From positions 1,353,156 through 1,417,155 of the forward strand of contig LLKB01000001.1 of assembly GCA_001414325.1 (NCBI GenBank): a stretch of 64,000 nt of DNA. The letters are read 5' to 3'. The DNA is from Butyribacter intestini (GTDB lineage Bacteria > Bacillota > Clostridia > Lachnospirales > Lachnospiraceae). The notes beneath the pieces are model-generated. The model saw only the letters and a list, made by a program, of their open reading frames with translations. It was not told the origin of the DNA and searched no databases. This document shows, piece after piece, positions 9,493 to 18,394 of this stretch (the first letter of the stretch is position 1; every line of letters starts with the position of its first letter). Made by a program: the position numbers and the translations under genes.

Positions 9493-9514
9493 GGGTCAAA
9501 ACAGCTTTTGCCCC
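9493..9514. repeat. GGGTCAAAA inverted repeat upstream of the FliK-like gene
   Basis: GGGTCAAAA (9493-9501) and TTTTGCCCC (9506-9514) pair with one mismatch. They lie 49-70 bp upstream of the start codon. Related inverted repeats occur at 11790-11811 and 24616-24637. A further degenerate copy of the repeat-family-1 end (ACAGTTCAG) lies near 9374-9382. Confidence 0.5.
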
Positions 9515-9562
9515 GGAAATCATTATAATAGTAGAAACTAACACATTGAAATGAGGAGTATT

Positions 9563-11785
9563 ATGGATAATAATGCAAGCAGAATAAATTCATTAAACAC
9601 AAACAGAATGAATAGCCAGACGGCTGGCGGACAGACCCGGACAAGAACCGCTGCATCGGGAACCAATAGTGCAGGTGCTCAAAATCCCGGAAATATTTCA
9701 AGGACTCCGGGCGGCAACAGTGATTACGGCGTTGCAAGAAGTGCCACACAGCTAAAAGCAGGTGACATCGTCAAAGGTGAGATTTCCGACCTCAGAGGAA
9801 ACCAGATAACTGTCACTCTCGACAACAATACCATTTTAAAAGGATATATTGCTGACAGTTCAAAACTTTCCATCGGACAGACCGCCGCTTTTTCGCTCAG
9901 CAGCCCAAATCCCGGTCAAATACTTCTTTCACCAGTATCAAACAGCTACTCTGATACTGAACTTAACCTTATCAATAAAGCACTTGAAGAAGCGGGACTT
10001 CCAAACACTGAGCACAACCAGGCAACTGTAAAGGCTCTTATGGACAATCTCCTCCCTATAAACAAGAACTCTATCCAGTCACTTATGCAGCAAGCATACG
10101 ATTGCAAGACAGAGGACTTTTCAACATTAGCGATAATGAACCGTCTTATGATGGATATAAATGAAGACACCGTGACCCAGTTTTCAAGCTACAGACATGG
10201 AACTTACCACCTTATAGACAAGCTTTCATCACTTTCAGAACAGATACCGGAGCTCCTCAGTTCTCTCTCTGAGAATGCAGCCTCCTCATCTGTTGCCGCA
10301 TTTGGTGAAAAACTTATAGATATATTGTTTCAGTCCTTTGACAAGGCAAATAATACCTCACAGCCACAGACAATCTCATTTCTCAGCAGCGAACAGAGAA
10401 ATGAACTTTTAAATCTTTTATCGGGCACGGCAATGACCGAGGACACTTTAGAACAGCTTGAAAATGGTACTCTCTCTCTAAGAGATGCACTTACAATGCT
10501 TAGGGACTCCGCAGGCAGCAAGTCACTTGTCTTTCCCGGCGGTATGGATGCCACAAATGAACTGTTTCAGCAGACACTTTTAAATATAGACAGTACTCTC
10601 GAATCTGCAACCGATATTTCAGTGCTTAAAAACTCTGACTTATTTAAGAACATCCCTACGATAAATGAAAACATTGAAAATACCGAATCGGCTGATACAG
10701 AAGCTTTGGAAGAACAAAAAAATACTGCCGATACTGAAAATGCAAAAAATGTAATTGAGGAACTTCCAAAGGGGAATACATCCGAGAACAGGATAGGATT
10801 TGCCGCAAAGTTTCTTCACAATATTACCGAGACGGCAAAAAATTCCATCAACAACATGCTTCAGCAGTCATCACAAAATACTGACAAAAGGGAAATTTCA
10901 ACCTCCGGAACGGTCATTGACACACTGTGCGAAAAGTTTAACTCACTTGGCATTGAAAACGATTATCTAAGCACATTCCTTGACAAAGACGCAAGAAATG
11001 AACTGTTAAGTACATTATCAAAACTTCCGGTCAGCAAAGCCCTTATCATGAAGATTACATCAGGTGATGCCACCGCAAAAGAAGTGCTTACCGTAATCAA
11101 AAATCTTATACCACTCTCTGACCCCGAAACAATAAATGAACTTTTCAGGTCACAGTCCTTTGAATCCATATTTTCAAAGGTACTTGAAAGTAACTGGCTG
11201 CTCTCACCACAGAAATTAAAAGACGGTGAAAACATAAATAATTTCTATAACAAGATGCAAAAACAGTTAAAAGATTTTGATTCACTTATAAGTACCAATC
11301 TCTCAGGTGACGATTCCGACAGTCTCGGCAGTCAGGCAAGAGATGCACAGAGCAACATTGATTTCATGAAAACATTAAGCGAAGCATTTTCGTATTTTCA
11401 GATGCCTTTAAAATTAAGAAACCATAATACACACGGCGACCTTTATGTCTACACCAAAAAGGAAAAGCTGAGGAAAGACCCAAACAACATACATGTATTA
11501 CTGCATCTTGATATGGAAAATCTCGGTGCACTTGATGTATATCTCGATAAAAACCACAATGAGATAAACACTAAATTCATATCCGACAATGACAGGTCGA
11601 TAGATCTTCTCTCGACAAATGCCGGTCTTTTAAAAGATGCATTAAACTCACAGGGTTATGCTTGTCATTTAAAAATAGAAAAAGCTGATGCAAGCACCAG
11701 CACTGTAGATGAATTTATCAATGCAAAGATAAACACACAACAGACAACCGATATGAAACGGTTCTCGTTTGATATAAGGGCTTAA
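9563..11785 (+). CDS. FliK-like flagellar hook-length control protein
   Basis: 740 residues. A low-complexity N-terminus (Asn/Thr/Gly rich) is followed by a small beta-type segment (KAGDIVKGEISDLRGNQITV, about 60-110), a long helical, Asn/Ser-rich middle, and residues about 630-720 resembling the FliK C-terminal domain (HVLLHLDMENLGALDVYLD and later STNAGLLKDALNSQGY). In that family the C-terminal domain triggers the export-specificity switch of the flagellar type III apparatus and the middle acts as a ruler. The ATG at 9563 is chosen because GAGGAG lies 6-11 bases upstream; the ATG at 9551 overlaps that ribosome site. It is not in a flagellar operon here, so FliK is an assignment by C-terminal similarity. 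A more distant secretion-ruler role is possible. Confidence 0.65.
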   Translation: MDNNASRINSLNTNRMNSQTAGGQTRTRTAASGTNSAGAQNPGNISRTPGGNSDYGVARSATQLKAGDIVKGEISDLRGNQITVTLDNNTILKGYIADSSKLSIGQTAAFSLSSPNPGQILLSPVSNSYSDTELNLINKALEEAGLPNTEHNQATVKALMDNLLPINKNSIQSLMQQAYDCKTEDFSTLAIMNRLMMDINEDTVTQFSSYRHGTYHLIDKLSSLSEQIPELLSSLSENAASSSVAAFGEKLIDILFQSFDKANNTSQPQTISFLSSEQRNELLNLLSGTAMTEDTLEQLENGTLSLRDALTMLRDSAGSKSLVFPGGMDATNELFQQTLLNIDSTLESATDISVLKNSDLFKNIPTINENIENTESADTEALEEQKNTADTENAKNVIEELPKGNTSENRIGFAAKFLHNITETAKNSINNMLQQSSQNTDKREISTSGTVIDTLCEKFNSLGIENDYLSTFLDKDARNELLSTLSKLPVSKALIMKITSGDATAKEVLTVIKNLIPLSDPETINELFRSQSFESIFSKVLESNWLLSPQKLKDGENINNFYNKMQKQLKDFDSLISTNLSGDDSDSLGSQARDAQSNIDFMKTLSEAFSYFQMPLKLRNHNTHGDLYVYTKKEKLRKDPNNIHVLLHLDMENLGALDVYLDKNHNEINTKFISDNDRSIDLLSTNAGLLKDALNSQGYACHLKIEKADASTSTVDEFINAKINTQQTTDMKRFSFDIRA

Positions 11786-11789
11786 ACAA

Positions 11790-11833
11790 GGGCAAAACCT
11801 GCGTTTTGCCCCCAAGAATTGCTTCGCAATTCT
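11790..11833. repeat. tandem hairpins after the FliK-like gene
   Basis: Two perfect inverted repeats: GGGCAAAAC/GTTTTGCCC (11790-11811, loop CTGC) and AGAATTGC/GCAATTCT (11815-11833, loop TTC). They begin five bases after the stop codon. No T-run follows, so they are more likely 3'-end protection or an extragenic repeat than a simple terminator. Confidence 0.6.
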
Positions 11834-11878
11834 CGTTGGCTTCACATTACTTTATGAGCATTTTCCTATACATTAAAT

Positions 11879-11914
11879 AAGCCCCCGGTACATCTATAGA
11901 CAGACCGGGGGCTT
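11879..11914. terminator. convergent terminator between the FliK-like gene and the PilZ gene
   Basis: AAGCCCCCGGT (11879-11889) pairs perfectly with ACCGGGGGCTT (11904-11914). The GC-rich stem lies between converging genes and can serve both, though the T-tracts on either side are short. Confidence 0.7.
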
Positions 11915-11922
11915 TACAATAA

Positions 11923-12306
11923 TCAATTATTCATTTTTTCATCGTCAGAATGATTTTTCAAATACTCATTTTCTATATCGTCAAATATATAGTCAAATAT
12001 CGACGGCATACCTACAAATTCACAACCGTAAAGCGTTGTACCATCATCTTTTTGTTTTCTTCTGACTATCTGAACCACGCAGTTTAAACTGTCATTCTTC
12101 TTTTCAAATTCAAGTCTTGAATTAAAATAAAATCCAATAGGCAAAACACTTTTTGTGACAAATCCGATACCATTTCTTGAAATATCCGTTATCTCAATAG
12201 GTGCATTTATGTTCTTTACATGAACATTATCCTGTTTAAACAATGATGATACATCAAGATGCATTGTTATCGGTATTCTCTTACTTCTTCTTTTTTCAGC
12301 ACCCAT
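11923..12306 (-). CDS. single-domain PilZ protein (cyclic-di-GMP receptor)
   Basis: 127 residues, one PilZ domain. The two c-di-GMP-binding motifs are present: RRSKR near the N-terminus (RxxxR) and DISRNGIGF (D/NxSxxG). The remainder fits the six-stranded beta barrel and a short C-terminal helix. Such proteins relay c-di-GMP levels to motility or exopolysaccharide machines. GGAGG precedes the ATG. The adjacent convergent gene is FliK-like and the MCP at 22446 carries a second PilZ domain, which suggests c-di-GMP control of motility. The target is unknown. Confidence 0.88.
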   Translation of the reverse strand: MGAEKRRSKRIPITMHLDVSSLFKQDNVHVKNINAPIEITDISRNGIGFVTKSVLPIGFYFNSRLEFEKKNDSLNCVVQIVRRKQKDDGTTLYGCEFVGMPSIFDYIFDDIENEYLKNHSDDEKMNN

Positions 12307-12340
12307 ACCCTTACCTCCATTTTAACACTGCCGTTCACAC

Positions 12341-12354
12341 CCTGATGCATCAGG
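12341..12354. repeat. 14-bp perfect palindrome in the PilZ gene leader
   Basis: CCTGATGCATCAGG is an exact palindrome 35 bp upstream of the PilZ start codon, inside a larger weak pairing of CTGCC with GGCAG. It could be an operator or a leader hairpin; nothing else identifies it. Confidence 0.4.
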
Positions 12355-12451
12355 CAGTTTTTATATTATGATATGAGTGTCAATAAGTCTATAATGCTCA
12401 TTTGTGCAGACAAAATCGAATTTTATACTTTTGACACTTACATGATATTCT

Positions 12452-13888
12452 TTATTTGTCAAGTATCTCTTTTAATATCTGGTTTATCATTCCCGGATCA
12501 GCCTTTCCCTGTGTTGCTTTCATCGTCTGACCCACAAGGAAACCGATAGCCTTTTTCTTTCCACTGTGATAATCCTCTACTGACTGTGGATTGTCGGCAA
12601 CTATCTTTTCGATAGTCTCTTTTAAAGCTCCATCATCAGTATCATTTTTAAGACCATTTTCCTCGACATATTTCTCAGGATCAATATCCTCGTTAAATAT
12701 CTTTTCAAAGACTTCTTTTGCAACTGAGCTGTTTATAACCCTGCTTTCTGCAAGGTTTATAAGTTTCGCAAGATTTTCAGGCGAGAACTTAAGCTGTTCA
12801 GGCTCCATCTCATTTTCTTTCATAAGACGCATTGTCTCGACCATAAGCCAGTTAGAAACCTTTTTAGGATTGTTGCATATTGCCGTTGTAACTTCAAAAA
12901 GATCAGCAAGATGCTTATTCCCCGTAAGAATGTCCGCATCATATTCAGGAAGTTTGTATTCTTCAATATATCTCTTGAATTTCTCATCCCTAAACTCAGG
13001 CTGGTTTTTCTTTATCTCGTCAAGCCATTCATCACTTATGATAATAGGTACAAGGTCAGGCTCAGGGAAGTATCTGTAATCCTGTGCATCCTCTTTTGAT
13101 CGCATCGCATAAGAATACTCTTTTGTATCATCCCATCTTCTTGTCTCCTGAACAACCTTTTCTCCTGCTTCGATAAGGTCTATCTGACGCTCTCTCTCGC
13201 CCTCTATCGCTCTTGCGATTGCTTTGAAAGAATTAAGGTTCTTCATCTCCGTTCTCGTGCCAAACTCTGCCGCTCCGACTTCCCTTACCGAAAGGTTTAC
13301 ATCAGCACGCATTGAACCCTCCTGTAATTTACAATCAGAAGCACCGAGGTACTGAACGATAAGTCTTAACTTTTCAAGATATGCGATAACTTCCTCAGCA
13401 GACCTCATATCAGGCTCAGATACTATCTCGATAAGCGGTACACCTGAACGGTTGAAATCTACAAGTGAACTTTCACCCCACTCATCATGCACGAGCTTTC
13501 CGGCATCTTCTTCCATGTGTATCTCATGTATTCCGATGCTCTTTTTGACACCGCTCTCTGTCTCTATATCAATATGACCGTTGCGGCAGATTGGCTGGTA
13601 CAACTGTGAAATCTGATAATTCTGAGGATTATCAGGATAAAAATAATTCTTTCTGTCAAATTTGCAATTTTGTGTAATAGTACAGTTTGTGGCAATACCT
13701 ACTGCTGCGGCATATTCAACAACCTTTTTATTAAGTACAGGAAGTGAACCCGGCATACCCGTACATACTGGACAGGTATGTGAATTTGGCTTGCCGCCAA
13801 ACTCTGTAGAACATCCGCAAAAAATCTTTGTCTTTGTGGCAAGCTCTACATGTACTTCCAATCCGATGACTGTTTCATACTGTTTCAT
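12452..13888 (-). CDS. gatB: Asp-tRNA(Asn)/Glu-tRNA(Gln) amidotransferase subunit B
   Basis: 478 residues. It begins with the conserved GLEVHVEL and contains the zinc-type motif CGCSTEFGGKPNSHTCPVC and the kinase-domain block DFNRSGVPLIEIVSEPDM. The C-terminal YqeY-like helical tail (SGKKKAIGFLVGQTMKATQG) binds the tRNA. GatB activates the misacylated aminoacyl-tRNA with ATP; ammonia comes from GatA. AGAGG precedes the ATG. Last gene of gatCAB, 17 bp after gatA. Confidence 0.97.
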   Translation of the reverse strand: MKQYETVIGLEVHVELATKTKIFCGCSTEFGGKPNSHTCPVCTGMPGSLPVLNKKVVEYAAAVGIATNCTITQNCKFDRKNYFYPDNPQNYQISQLYQPICRNGHIDIETESGVKKSIGIHEIHMEEDAGKLVHDEWGESSLVDFNRSGVPLIEIVSEPDMRSAEEVIAYLEKLRLIVQYLGASDCKLQEGSMRADVNLSVREVGAAEFGTRTEMKNLNSFKAIARAIEGERERQIDLIEAGEKVVQETRRWDDTKEYSYAMRSKEDAQDYRYFPEPDLVPIIISDEWLDEIKKNQPEFRDEKFKRYIEEYKLPEYDADILTGNKHLADLFEVTTAICNNPKKVSNWLMVETMRLMKENEMEPEQLKFSPENLAKLINLAESRVINSSVAKEVFEKIFNEDIDPEKYVEENGLKNDTDDGALKETIEKIVADNPQSVEDYHSGKKKAIGFLVGQTMKATQGKADPGMINQILKEILDK

Positions 13889-13905
13889 ACTTTACCTCTT
13901 TTCCA

Positions 13906-15366
13906 TTATTCTGCAAGCGGACTGTGTTTAAAATCTCTTGTCTGCTCAAAACTGTATGCTGCACGTATAATGTTTTTTTCCTTAAAGCAGTCACCAATAA
14001 GCTGTAAACCTATCGGCAGACCTTTTGAATCCGTTCCGCATGGAACAGTTATACCCGGAAGTCCGGCAAGATTTACCGAAATAGTGTATATATCTCCAAG
14101 ATACATCTTAAGAGGATCACTTAAACTTTCACCAAGCTTTGGTGCTGTTGTAGGTGCAGCCGGTCCTAAAATAACATCGTATTTTGCAAATGCTTCATCA
14201 AATGCTTTCTTTATGAGAGCCTTTGTCCTGAGTGCCTTAAGATAATACGCATCATAATATCCTGAACTCAAAACGAAAGAACCGAGCATTATTCTTCTCT
14301 TTACTTCTGCTCCAAAGCCCTCTGAGCGGGACTTTTTATACATATTGTGAAGTCCGTCGTACTCTTCTGTGCGGTATCCGTATTTCACACCGTCAAATCT
14401 CGCAAGATTTGAACTTGCCTCAGCACAGGCGATAACATAATATGCAGGGATAGCATACTCAACGAGGCTTAAATCAAACTCCTCAACTATCGCACCTTTT
14501 TCTTCAAGAACCTTTGCAGCGTTTAGGATTGCATCTTTTACTTCGCTGTCAAGTCCCTCACCGAGATAATCTTTAGGAATACCTATCTTCATGCCTTTTA
14601 CATCATCCACAAGTGCAGATGTGAAATCAAGGTCATCTCTCTTAACGGAAGTTGAATCCTTTTCATCATGTGAAGCTATTATCTCAAGAATAGTAGCACA
14701 ATCAGTGACATCTTTTGCAACAGGTCCTATCTGGTCAAGCGATGAACCGTAAGCGATAAGTCCGTAACGCGATACCGTTCCGTAAGTCGGCTTTATGCCC
14801 GTAACACCACAGAATGAACTTGGCTGTCTTATAGATCCGCCGGTGTCAGAACCGAGTGCATAAAAACACTCTTCTGCCGCAACTGCCGCACATGAACCGC
14901 CTGAAGAACCACCCGGAACATGCTCTAAATTCCACGGATTTTTAGTTTCGCCGTATGCGGAAGTCTCTGTTGTACTTCCCATGGCAAACTCATCCATATT
15001 TGTCTTGCCAAGAATGACAGCTCCTGCTTTTTCAAGATTTAATACTGCCTCAGATGTAAATGTAGGGACAAAATTTCCAAGAATTTTAGAACTGCATGTA
15101 GTAAGAAGTCCCTCTGTGCACATATTATCTTTTATCGCAACCGGAACACCCGCAAGCGGTCCGTCAAGTTTTCCATCGTCTATAAGTTTCTGAACTTCCT
15201 CTGCTCTTTTTAATGCACCCTCCCTGTCAACAGTCACAAAGCTGTTTACTTTGTCTTCTTTTGCATCAATGGCATCAAGAGCAGCCTTTGTAGCTTCCAC
15301 TACCGTAACTTCTTTATTTTTAATCTTTTTTCCCAGCTCAACAGCTGTAAGATTCATCAAAGACAT
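13906..15366 (-). CDS. gatA: Asp-tRNA(Asn)/Glu-tRNA(Gln) amidotransferase subunit A
   Basis: 486 residues, amidase-signature family. The Ser-cisSer-Lys triad is visible: Lys in PVAIKDNM (about residue 79), the cis-Ser in GGSSGGSCAAVAA and the nucleophile in SDTGGSIRQPSSF. It hydrolyses glutamine to ammonia and channels it to GatB. GGAGG stands before the ATG. Middle gene of gatCAB. The presence of GatCAB implies that Gln-tRNA and/or Asn-tRNA is made by the indirect route in this organism. Confidence 0.97.
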   Translation of the reverse strand: MSLMNLTAVELGKKIKNKEVTVVEATKAALDAIDAKEDKVNSFVTVDREGALKRAEEVQKLIDDGKLDGPLAGVPVAIKDNMCTEGLLTTCSSKILGNFVPTFTSEAVLNLEKAGAVILGKTNMDEFAMGSTTETSAYGETKNPWNLEHVPGGSSGGSCAAVAAEECFYALGSDTGGSIRQPSSFCGVTGIKPTYGTVSRYGLIAYGSSLDQIGPVAKDVTDCATILEIIASHDEKDSTSVKRDDLDFTSALVDDVKGMKIGIPKDYLGEGLDSEVKDAILNAAKVLEEKGAIVEEFDLSLVEYAIPAYYVIACAEASSNLARFDGVKYGYRTEEYDGLHNMYKKSRSEGFGAEVKRRIMLGSFVLSSGYYDAYYLKALRTKALIKKAFDEAFAKYDVILGPAAPTTAPKLGESLSDPLKMYLGDIYTISVNLAGLPGITVPCGTDSKGLPIGLQLIGDCFKEKNIIRAAYSFEQTRDFKHSPLAE

Positions 15367-15382
15367 AACTTTCCTCCATTCT

Positions 15383-15679
15383 CTATCCTACAATGGTTTT
15401 TGGCACAACAAAACTGTCATCCTTTTGTTCAGGTGCATTTGCAAGCGTCTGCTTCGTGCCATCACCGTTTGTAACCACATCTTCCCTGAACACATTGTTT
15501 ACGGGGAATACATGAGACATTGGTTCAACATCCGATGTATCAAGCTCATTTAACTTGTCTATATAATCGAGCATTTCTTCCATGTCTTTTTTAGCTTTTT
15601 CTTTTTCTTCATCACTAAGTTCAAGCTTTGCGAGAATTCCAACATAATCTATTGTTTCATCAGAAATAATATTTGCCAT
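15383..15679 (-). CDS. gatC: Asp-tRNA(Asn)/Glu-tRNA(Gln) amidotransferase subunit C
   Basis: 98 residues. It shows the GatC pattern [31 protein letters not shown] in shortened form ([15 protein letters not shown]) and the C-terminal block [18 protein letters not shown]. It acts as a belt that stabilises the GatA-GatB complex. I chose the ATG at 15679, which has GTGAGG upstream; a GTG at 15691 lies inside that ribosome site. First gene of the operon, 16 bp before gatA. Confidence 0.95.
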   Translation of the reverse strand: MANIISDETIDYVGILAKLELSDEEKEKAKKDMEEMLDYIDKLNELDTSDVEPMSHVFPVNNVFREDVVTNGDGTKQTLANAPEQKDDSFVVPKTIVG

Positions 15680-15710
15680 ATTCAACCTCACTTCATATTA
15701 GCCAAAATAA

Positions 15711-15741
15711 CTGTCGTCCGCATCCGGTTTGCAGACAACAG
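15711..15741 (-). promoter_or_regulatory. leader hairpin upstream of gatC
   Basis: CTGTCGTCCGCA (15711-15722) pairs with TGCAGACAACAG (15730-15741) with two mismatched positions. It lies 32-62 bp before the gatC start codon. Role unknown; no T-run follows. Confidence 0.35.
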
Positions 15742-15780
15742 ACAAAAACTTTTACATTTAAAGAGTTATTTTAAACATAA

Positions 15781-15806
15781 GAGACTCACTCATTTGGGTG
15801 AGTCTC
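15781..15806 (-). terminator. hairpin after the DUF1002 gene
   Basis: GAGACTCAC (15781-15789) and GTGAGTCTC (15798-15806) form a 9-bp stem 16 bp beyond the stop codon of the DUF1002 gene. The following minus-strand bases are AT-rich without a long T-run. Confidence 0.6.
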
Positions 15807-15822
15807 AGATTTTTAATTTATT

Positions 15823-16752
15823 TTATCCGAACAAACCTGAGAAAAAGTTTGCTATCGCCGTAAATATATTGCCAAAGAAATCGCCTATTTTCTCACTGAG
15901 TCCCTTTGTATCTACATTTGCAAGGTCAATACCTTTTTCTTTTAATTTGTTATATATATCAGATGCCTGCTTTGCGATCGTGTCAGGATCTATATCCTCT
16001 TTAGACACTTTCATCATCATGTTTGTCAGCTTTTCAACATCATCATCCGAAAGATCGATACTAAGTTCATTGGCAGCCTGTTCAATAGCATCCCTTATAT
16101 CCGTCTCAGATGAAAGCTGATCCTCAAACACTGCTTTCTTTGCTGCTGCCACAAGCTCCGTGACTTTCTGCTTATCACCAACATTTTTGGCAACTTCCGC
16201 AGTTGTTACAAGCTCATCTGTCGCAGTATCCATCGTCTTTTCGGATATTTCTTCACCCGTCATAACAGAATAGGCTTTCATCGCACCAACAAGTGCAGAT
16301 GTACCTGATATATCAAATGGTCCGACAACAGTCACCTTTGCATCTGAAAGACCTGCCGTTACAAGTGCATTACAATACATACCAGATGTGCAGTAGGTAA
16401 TATGCTTTGTCGAAACATTTACACCACTGTTTTCATCTGCTTTCACTACCATAACAGATGACAATGCTCTTGTCCCAATAACGGAGTCCGACATATAATC
16501 ACCGAGATAATCATGCTCATCTTTATTTGTAATCTCTATCGTCTTATAATCTGACAGATCACTTTCGGTAATGCCAAATCCGTCGAGTACCGCCGCCTTT
16601 TCTTTTGCATTAAGGTCTGCTCCAAATGCAATATATTTTGAAGTTCCCGTAACTGCATCTGCCGATACCACATTTTTTTGTACTGCCACCGAAGTTATGA
16701 CAAGTCCGGCGGTAAGTACGATACCCATCGCTCTAACTATACACTTTTTCAA
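15823..16752 (-). CDS. secreted DUF1002 family protein (YpuA-like)
   Basis: 309 residues with a cleavable-looking signal peptide (residues 1-32, ending VSADA). The DUF1002 pattern is recognisable: KYIAFGADLNAKEKAAVLDGFG, SVIGTRALSSVMV and the VTVVGPFDISGTSALVGAM block. The C-terminal ~30 residues are amphipathic and Phe-rich (FFGNIFTAIANFF). The function of this family is not established. The start is TTG, with GAGG correctly placed upstream; no ATG fits. It is monocistronic, bounded by a hairpin downstream. Confidence 0.85.
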   Translation of the reverse strand: MKKCIVRAMGIVLTAGLVITSVAVQKNVVSADAVTGTSKYIAFGADLNAKEKAAVLDGFGITESDLSDYKTIEITNKDEHDYLGDYMSDSVIGTRALSSVMVVKADENSGVNVSTKHITYCTSGMYCNALVTAGLSDAKVTVVGPFDISGTSALVGAMKAYSVMTGEEISEKTMDTATDELVTTAEVAKNVGDKQKVTELVAAAKKAVFEDQLSSETDIRDAIEQAANELSIDLSDDDVEKLTNMMMKVSKEDIDPDTIAKQASDIYNKLKEKGIDLANVDTKGLSEKIGDFFGNIFTAIANFFSGLFG

Positions 16753-16859
16753 TATAATTCCTCACTTTTAAATTCATGACTTTAAATGCAGCATAAATAT
16801 GCATCACATTTACTATAAATTCGGCAAGCCTGTAAGTAACAACACCCTGCCGCTTGTCA

Positions 16860-18080
16860 TCACGCTTTACCTGCTTTGATACGCTCCATTGCTTTCTTTG
16901 TATTCTCAAGACTTCCGAATGCTGTCAGTCTAAAGTAGCCCTCACCACTTGGTCCAAATCCTGAACCAGGTGTTCCGACAATGTTAAGATTTTCAAGGAG
17001 ATAATCAAAGAACTCCCATGAAGTCATCTTGTCAGGTGTCTTAAGCCATATATATGGAGCATCAACACCACCGTAAACTTCATAGCCTGCACCTGTAAGA
17101 CCGTCTCTTATTATCTTGGCATTGTTCATATAATATGCTATCTGCTCTTTAGTCTCTTTCTTTCCCTCATCAGTGTAAACTGCTGCACCGGCTGCCTGAA
17201 TAATATAAGGAGCACCGTTAAACTTAGTTCCGTGACGGCGTGCCCAAAGACTGTGAAGCATTACATCACCGCATTTAAGTTCTTTAGGGATTACTGTAAA
17301 TCCAAGTCTTGTACCTGTAAATCCTGCATTTTTTGAAAAGCTTCTAAGTTCGATGGCACATCCTTTTGCACCCTCACACTCATAGATTGAATGAGGTATA
17401 TTTTCAGTAGAAATATATGCTTCGTAAGCAGCATCATAGATGATAACCGCACCTATCTTTAAGGCATAGTCAACCCATACCTGTAACTGGTCTTTTGTAA
17501 TAGTTGTTCCTGTAGGATTGTTAGGGAAGCAGAGATAAATAATGTCAGGCTCTTCCTTAGGAAGTTCAGGAACAAAGTTGTTTTCTTTTGTGCATGGCAT
17601 ATAGATAACATCTGACCACTTTTCTGTTTCAGGGTTATATACACCTGTACGGCCTGCCATGGCGTTTGTATCTACATATACAGGATAAACAGGGTCGCAT
17701 ACGGCAATCTTGTTGTCAACTGCGAATATGTCTCCGATATTTCCTGAATCACTCTTTGCACCGTCACTTACAAAAATCTCATCTGCCGCAATATCGCATC
17801 CTCTTGCCTTGTAATCGTTCTCTACGATAGTTGTACGAAGAAATTCATATCCGAGGTCAGGAGCATATCCCTTAAATGTCTCTTTTACTGCCATCTCGTC
17901 AACCGCACTGTGAAGTCTCTTTATAACAGCAGGTGCAAGTGGTAATGTAACATCTCCGATACCGAGTTTGATAACTTCTTTATCAGGATTTGCTGCCGTA
18001 TATGCTGCTACTTTCTTTCCAATGGTAGAAAAAAGATAACTACCAGGTAATTTTAAATAATTGTCATTAATCTTAAACAT
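16860..18080 (-). CDS. dapL: LL-diaminopimelate aminotransferase
   Basis: 406 residues, class I/II PLP aminotransferase. The PLP-binding lysine is in [14 protein letters not shown] (about residue 245). The DapL-type sequence includes [11 protein letters not shown] at the N-terminus, [16 protein letters not shown] and the C-terminal [14 protein letters not shown]. It converts tetrahydrodipicolinate directly to LL-diaminopimelate, the one-step variant of lysine and peptidoglycan-precursor synthesis. The leader of about 165 nt is partly structured (18131-18184), with a promoter at 18254-18282. I see no lysine riboswitch or T-box core. Confidence 0.95.
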   Translation of the reverse strand: MFKINDNYLKLPGSYLFSTIGKKVAAYTAANPDKEVIKLGIGDVTLPLAPAVIKRLHSAVDEMAVKETFKGYAPDLGYEFLRTTIVENDYKARGCDIAADEIFVSDGAKSDSGNIGDIFAVDNKIAVCDPVYPVYVDTNAMAGRTGVYNPETEKWSDVIYMPCTKENNFVPELPKEEPDIIYLCFPNNPTGTTITKDQLQVWVDYALKIGAVIIYDAAYEAYISTENIPHSIYECEGAKGCAIELRSFSKNAGFTGTRLGFTVIPKELKCGDVMLHSLWARRHGTKFNGAPYIIQAAGAAVYTDEGKKETKEQIAYYMNNAKIIRDGLTGAGYEVYGGVDAPYIWLKTPDKMTSWEFFDYLLENLNIVGTPGSGFGPSGEGYFRLTAFGSLENTKKAMERIKAGKA

Positions 18081-18130
18081 TCTAATTTAACCCGCCTTTC
18101 AGTTCCGTCACCGCTAAATCCGCATATTAT

Positions 18131-18184
18131 CACACCGTCTGACAGTCAGGCGGATATTTACAATCCGTACTGCTGCCTGCTTAT
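18131..18184 (-). promoter_or_regulatory. structured dapL leader containing a short interspersed repeat
   Basis: The minus-strand leader holds CGGAT/ATCCG and CCGCCTGAC/GTCAGACGG-type hairpins. The part from 18150 to 18184, GCGGATATTTACAATCCG then GCTGCCTGCT on the plus strand, recurs with few changes at 48523-48560 upstream of ptuA. It may be an extragenic repeat rather than a dapL-specific regulator. Confidence 0.4.
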
Positions 18185-18253
18185 AATATTATTATCTTAT
18201 AGTGCTAAATGTCAGACTTATAAATTAGCTGCAACTTATTTTCTCAATTACAC

Positions 18254-18282
18254 ATTTTACACGAAACAACACGTTATTGCAA
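18254..18282 (-). promoter_or_regulatory. probable dapL promoter
   Basis: Minus strand TTGCAA (18277-18282), 17 bp, TAAAAT (18254-18259). The predicted start is near 18247. Confidence 0.55.
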
Positions 18283-18332
18283 GATGTGATATTTTCGCTG
18301 TTCACTCAATAATGAAAAAGGGTGTTATTCAC

Positions 18333-18365
18333 TTACAAGCCTGATACTGACTATCAGGCTTGTAA
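18333..18365 (-). terminator. terminator of the GH51 gene
   Basis: A 14-bp perfect stem (18333-18346 with 18352-18365) with a 5-base loop, 30 bp after the GH51 stop codon. There is no long T-run in the minus direction. Confidence 0.6.
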
Positions 18366-18394
18366 ATAAACTTTTATGACTATGGTAAATATTT

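Noticed and set aside
18081-18282. Lysine riboswitch or T-box upstream of dapL
   Set aside because: No T-box TGGxACCGCG core and no lysine aptamer core were seen in the ~165-nt leader.
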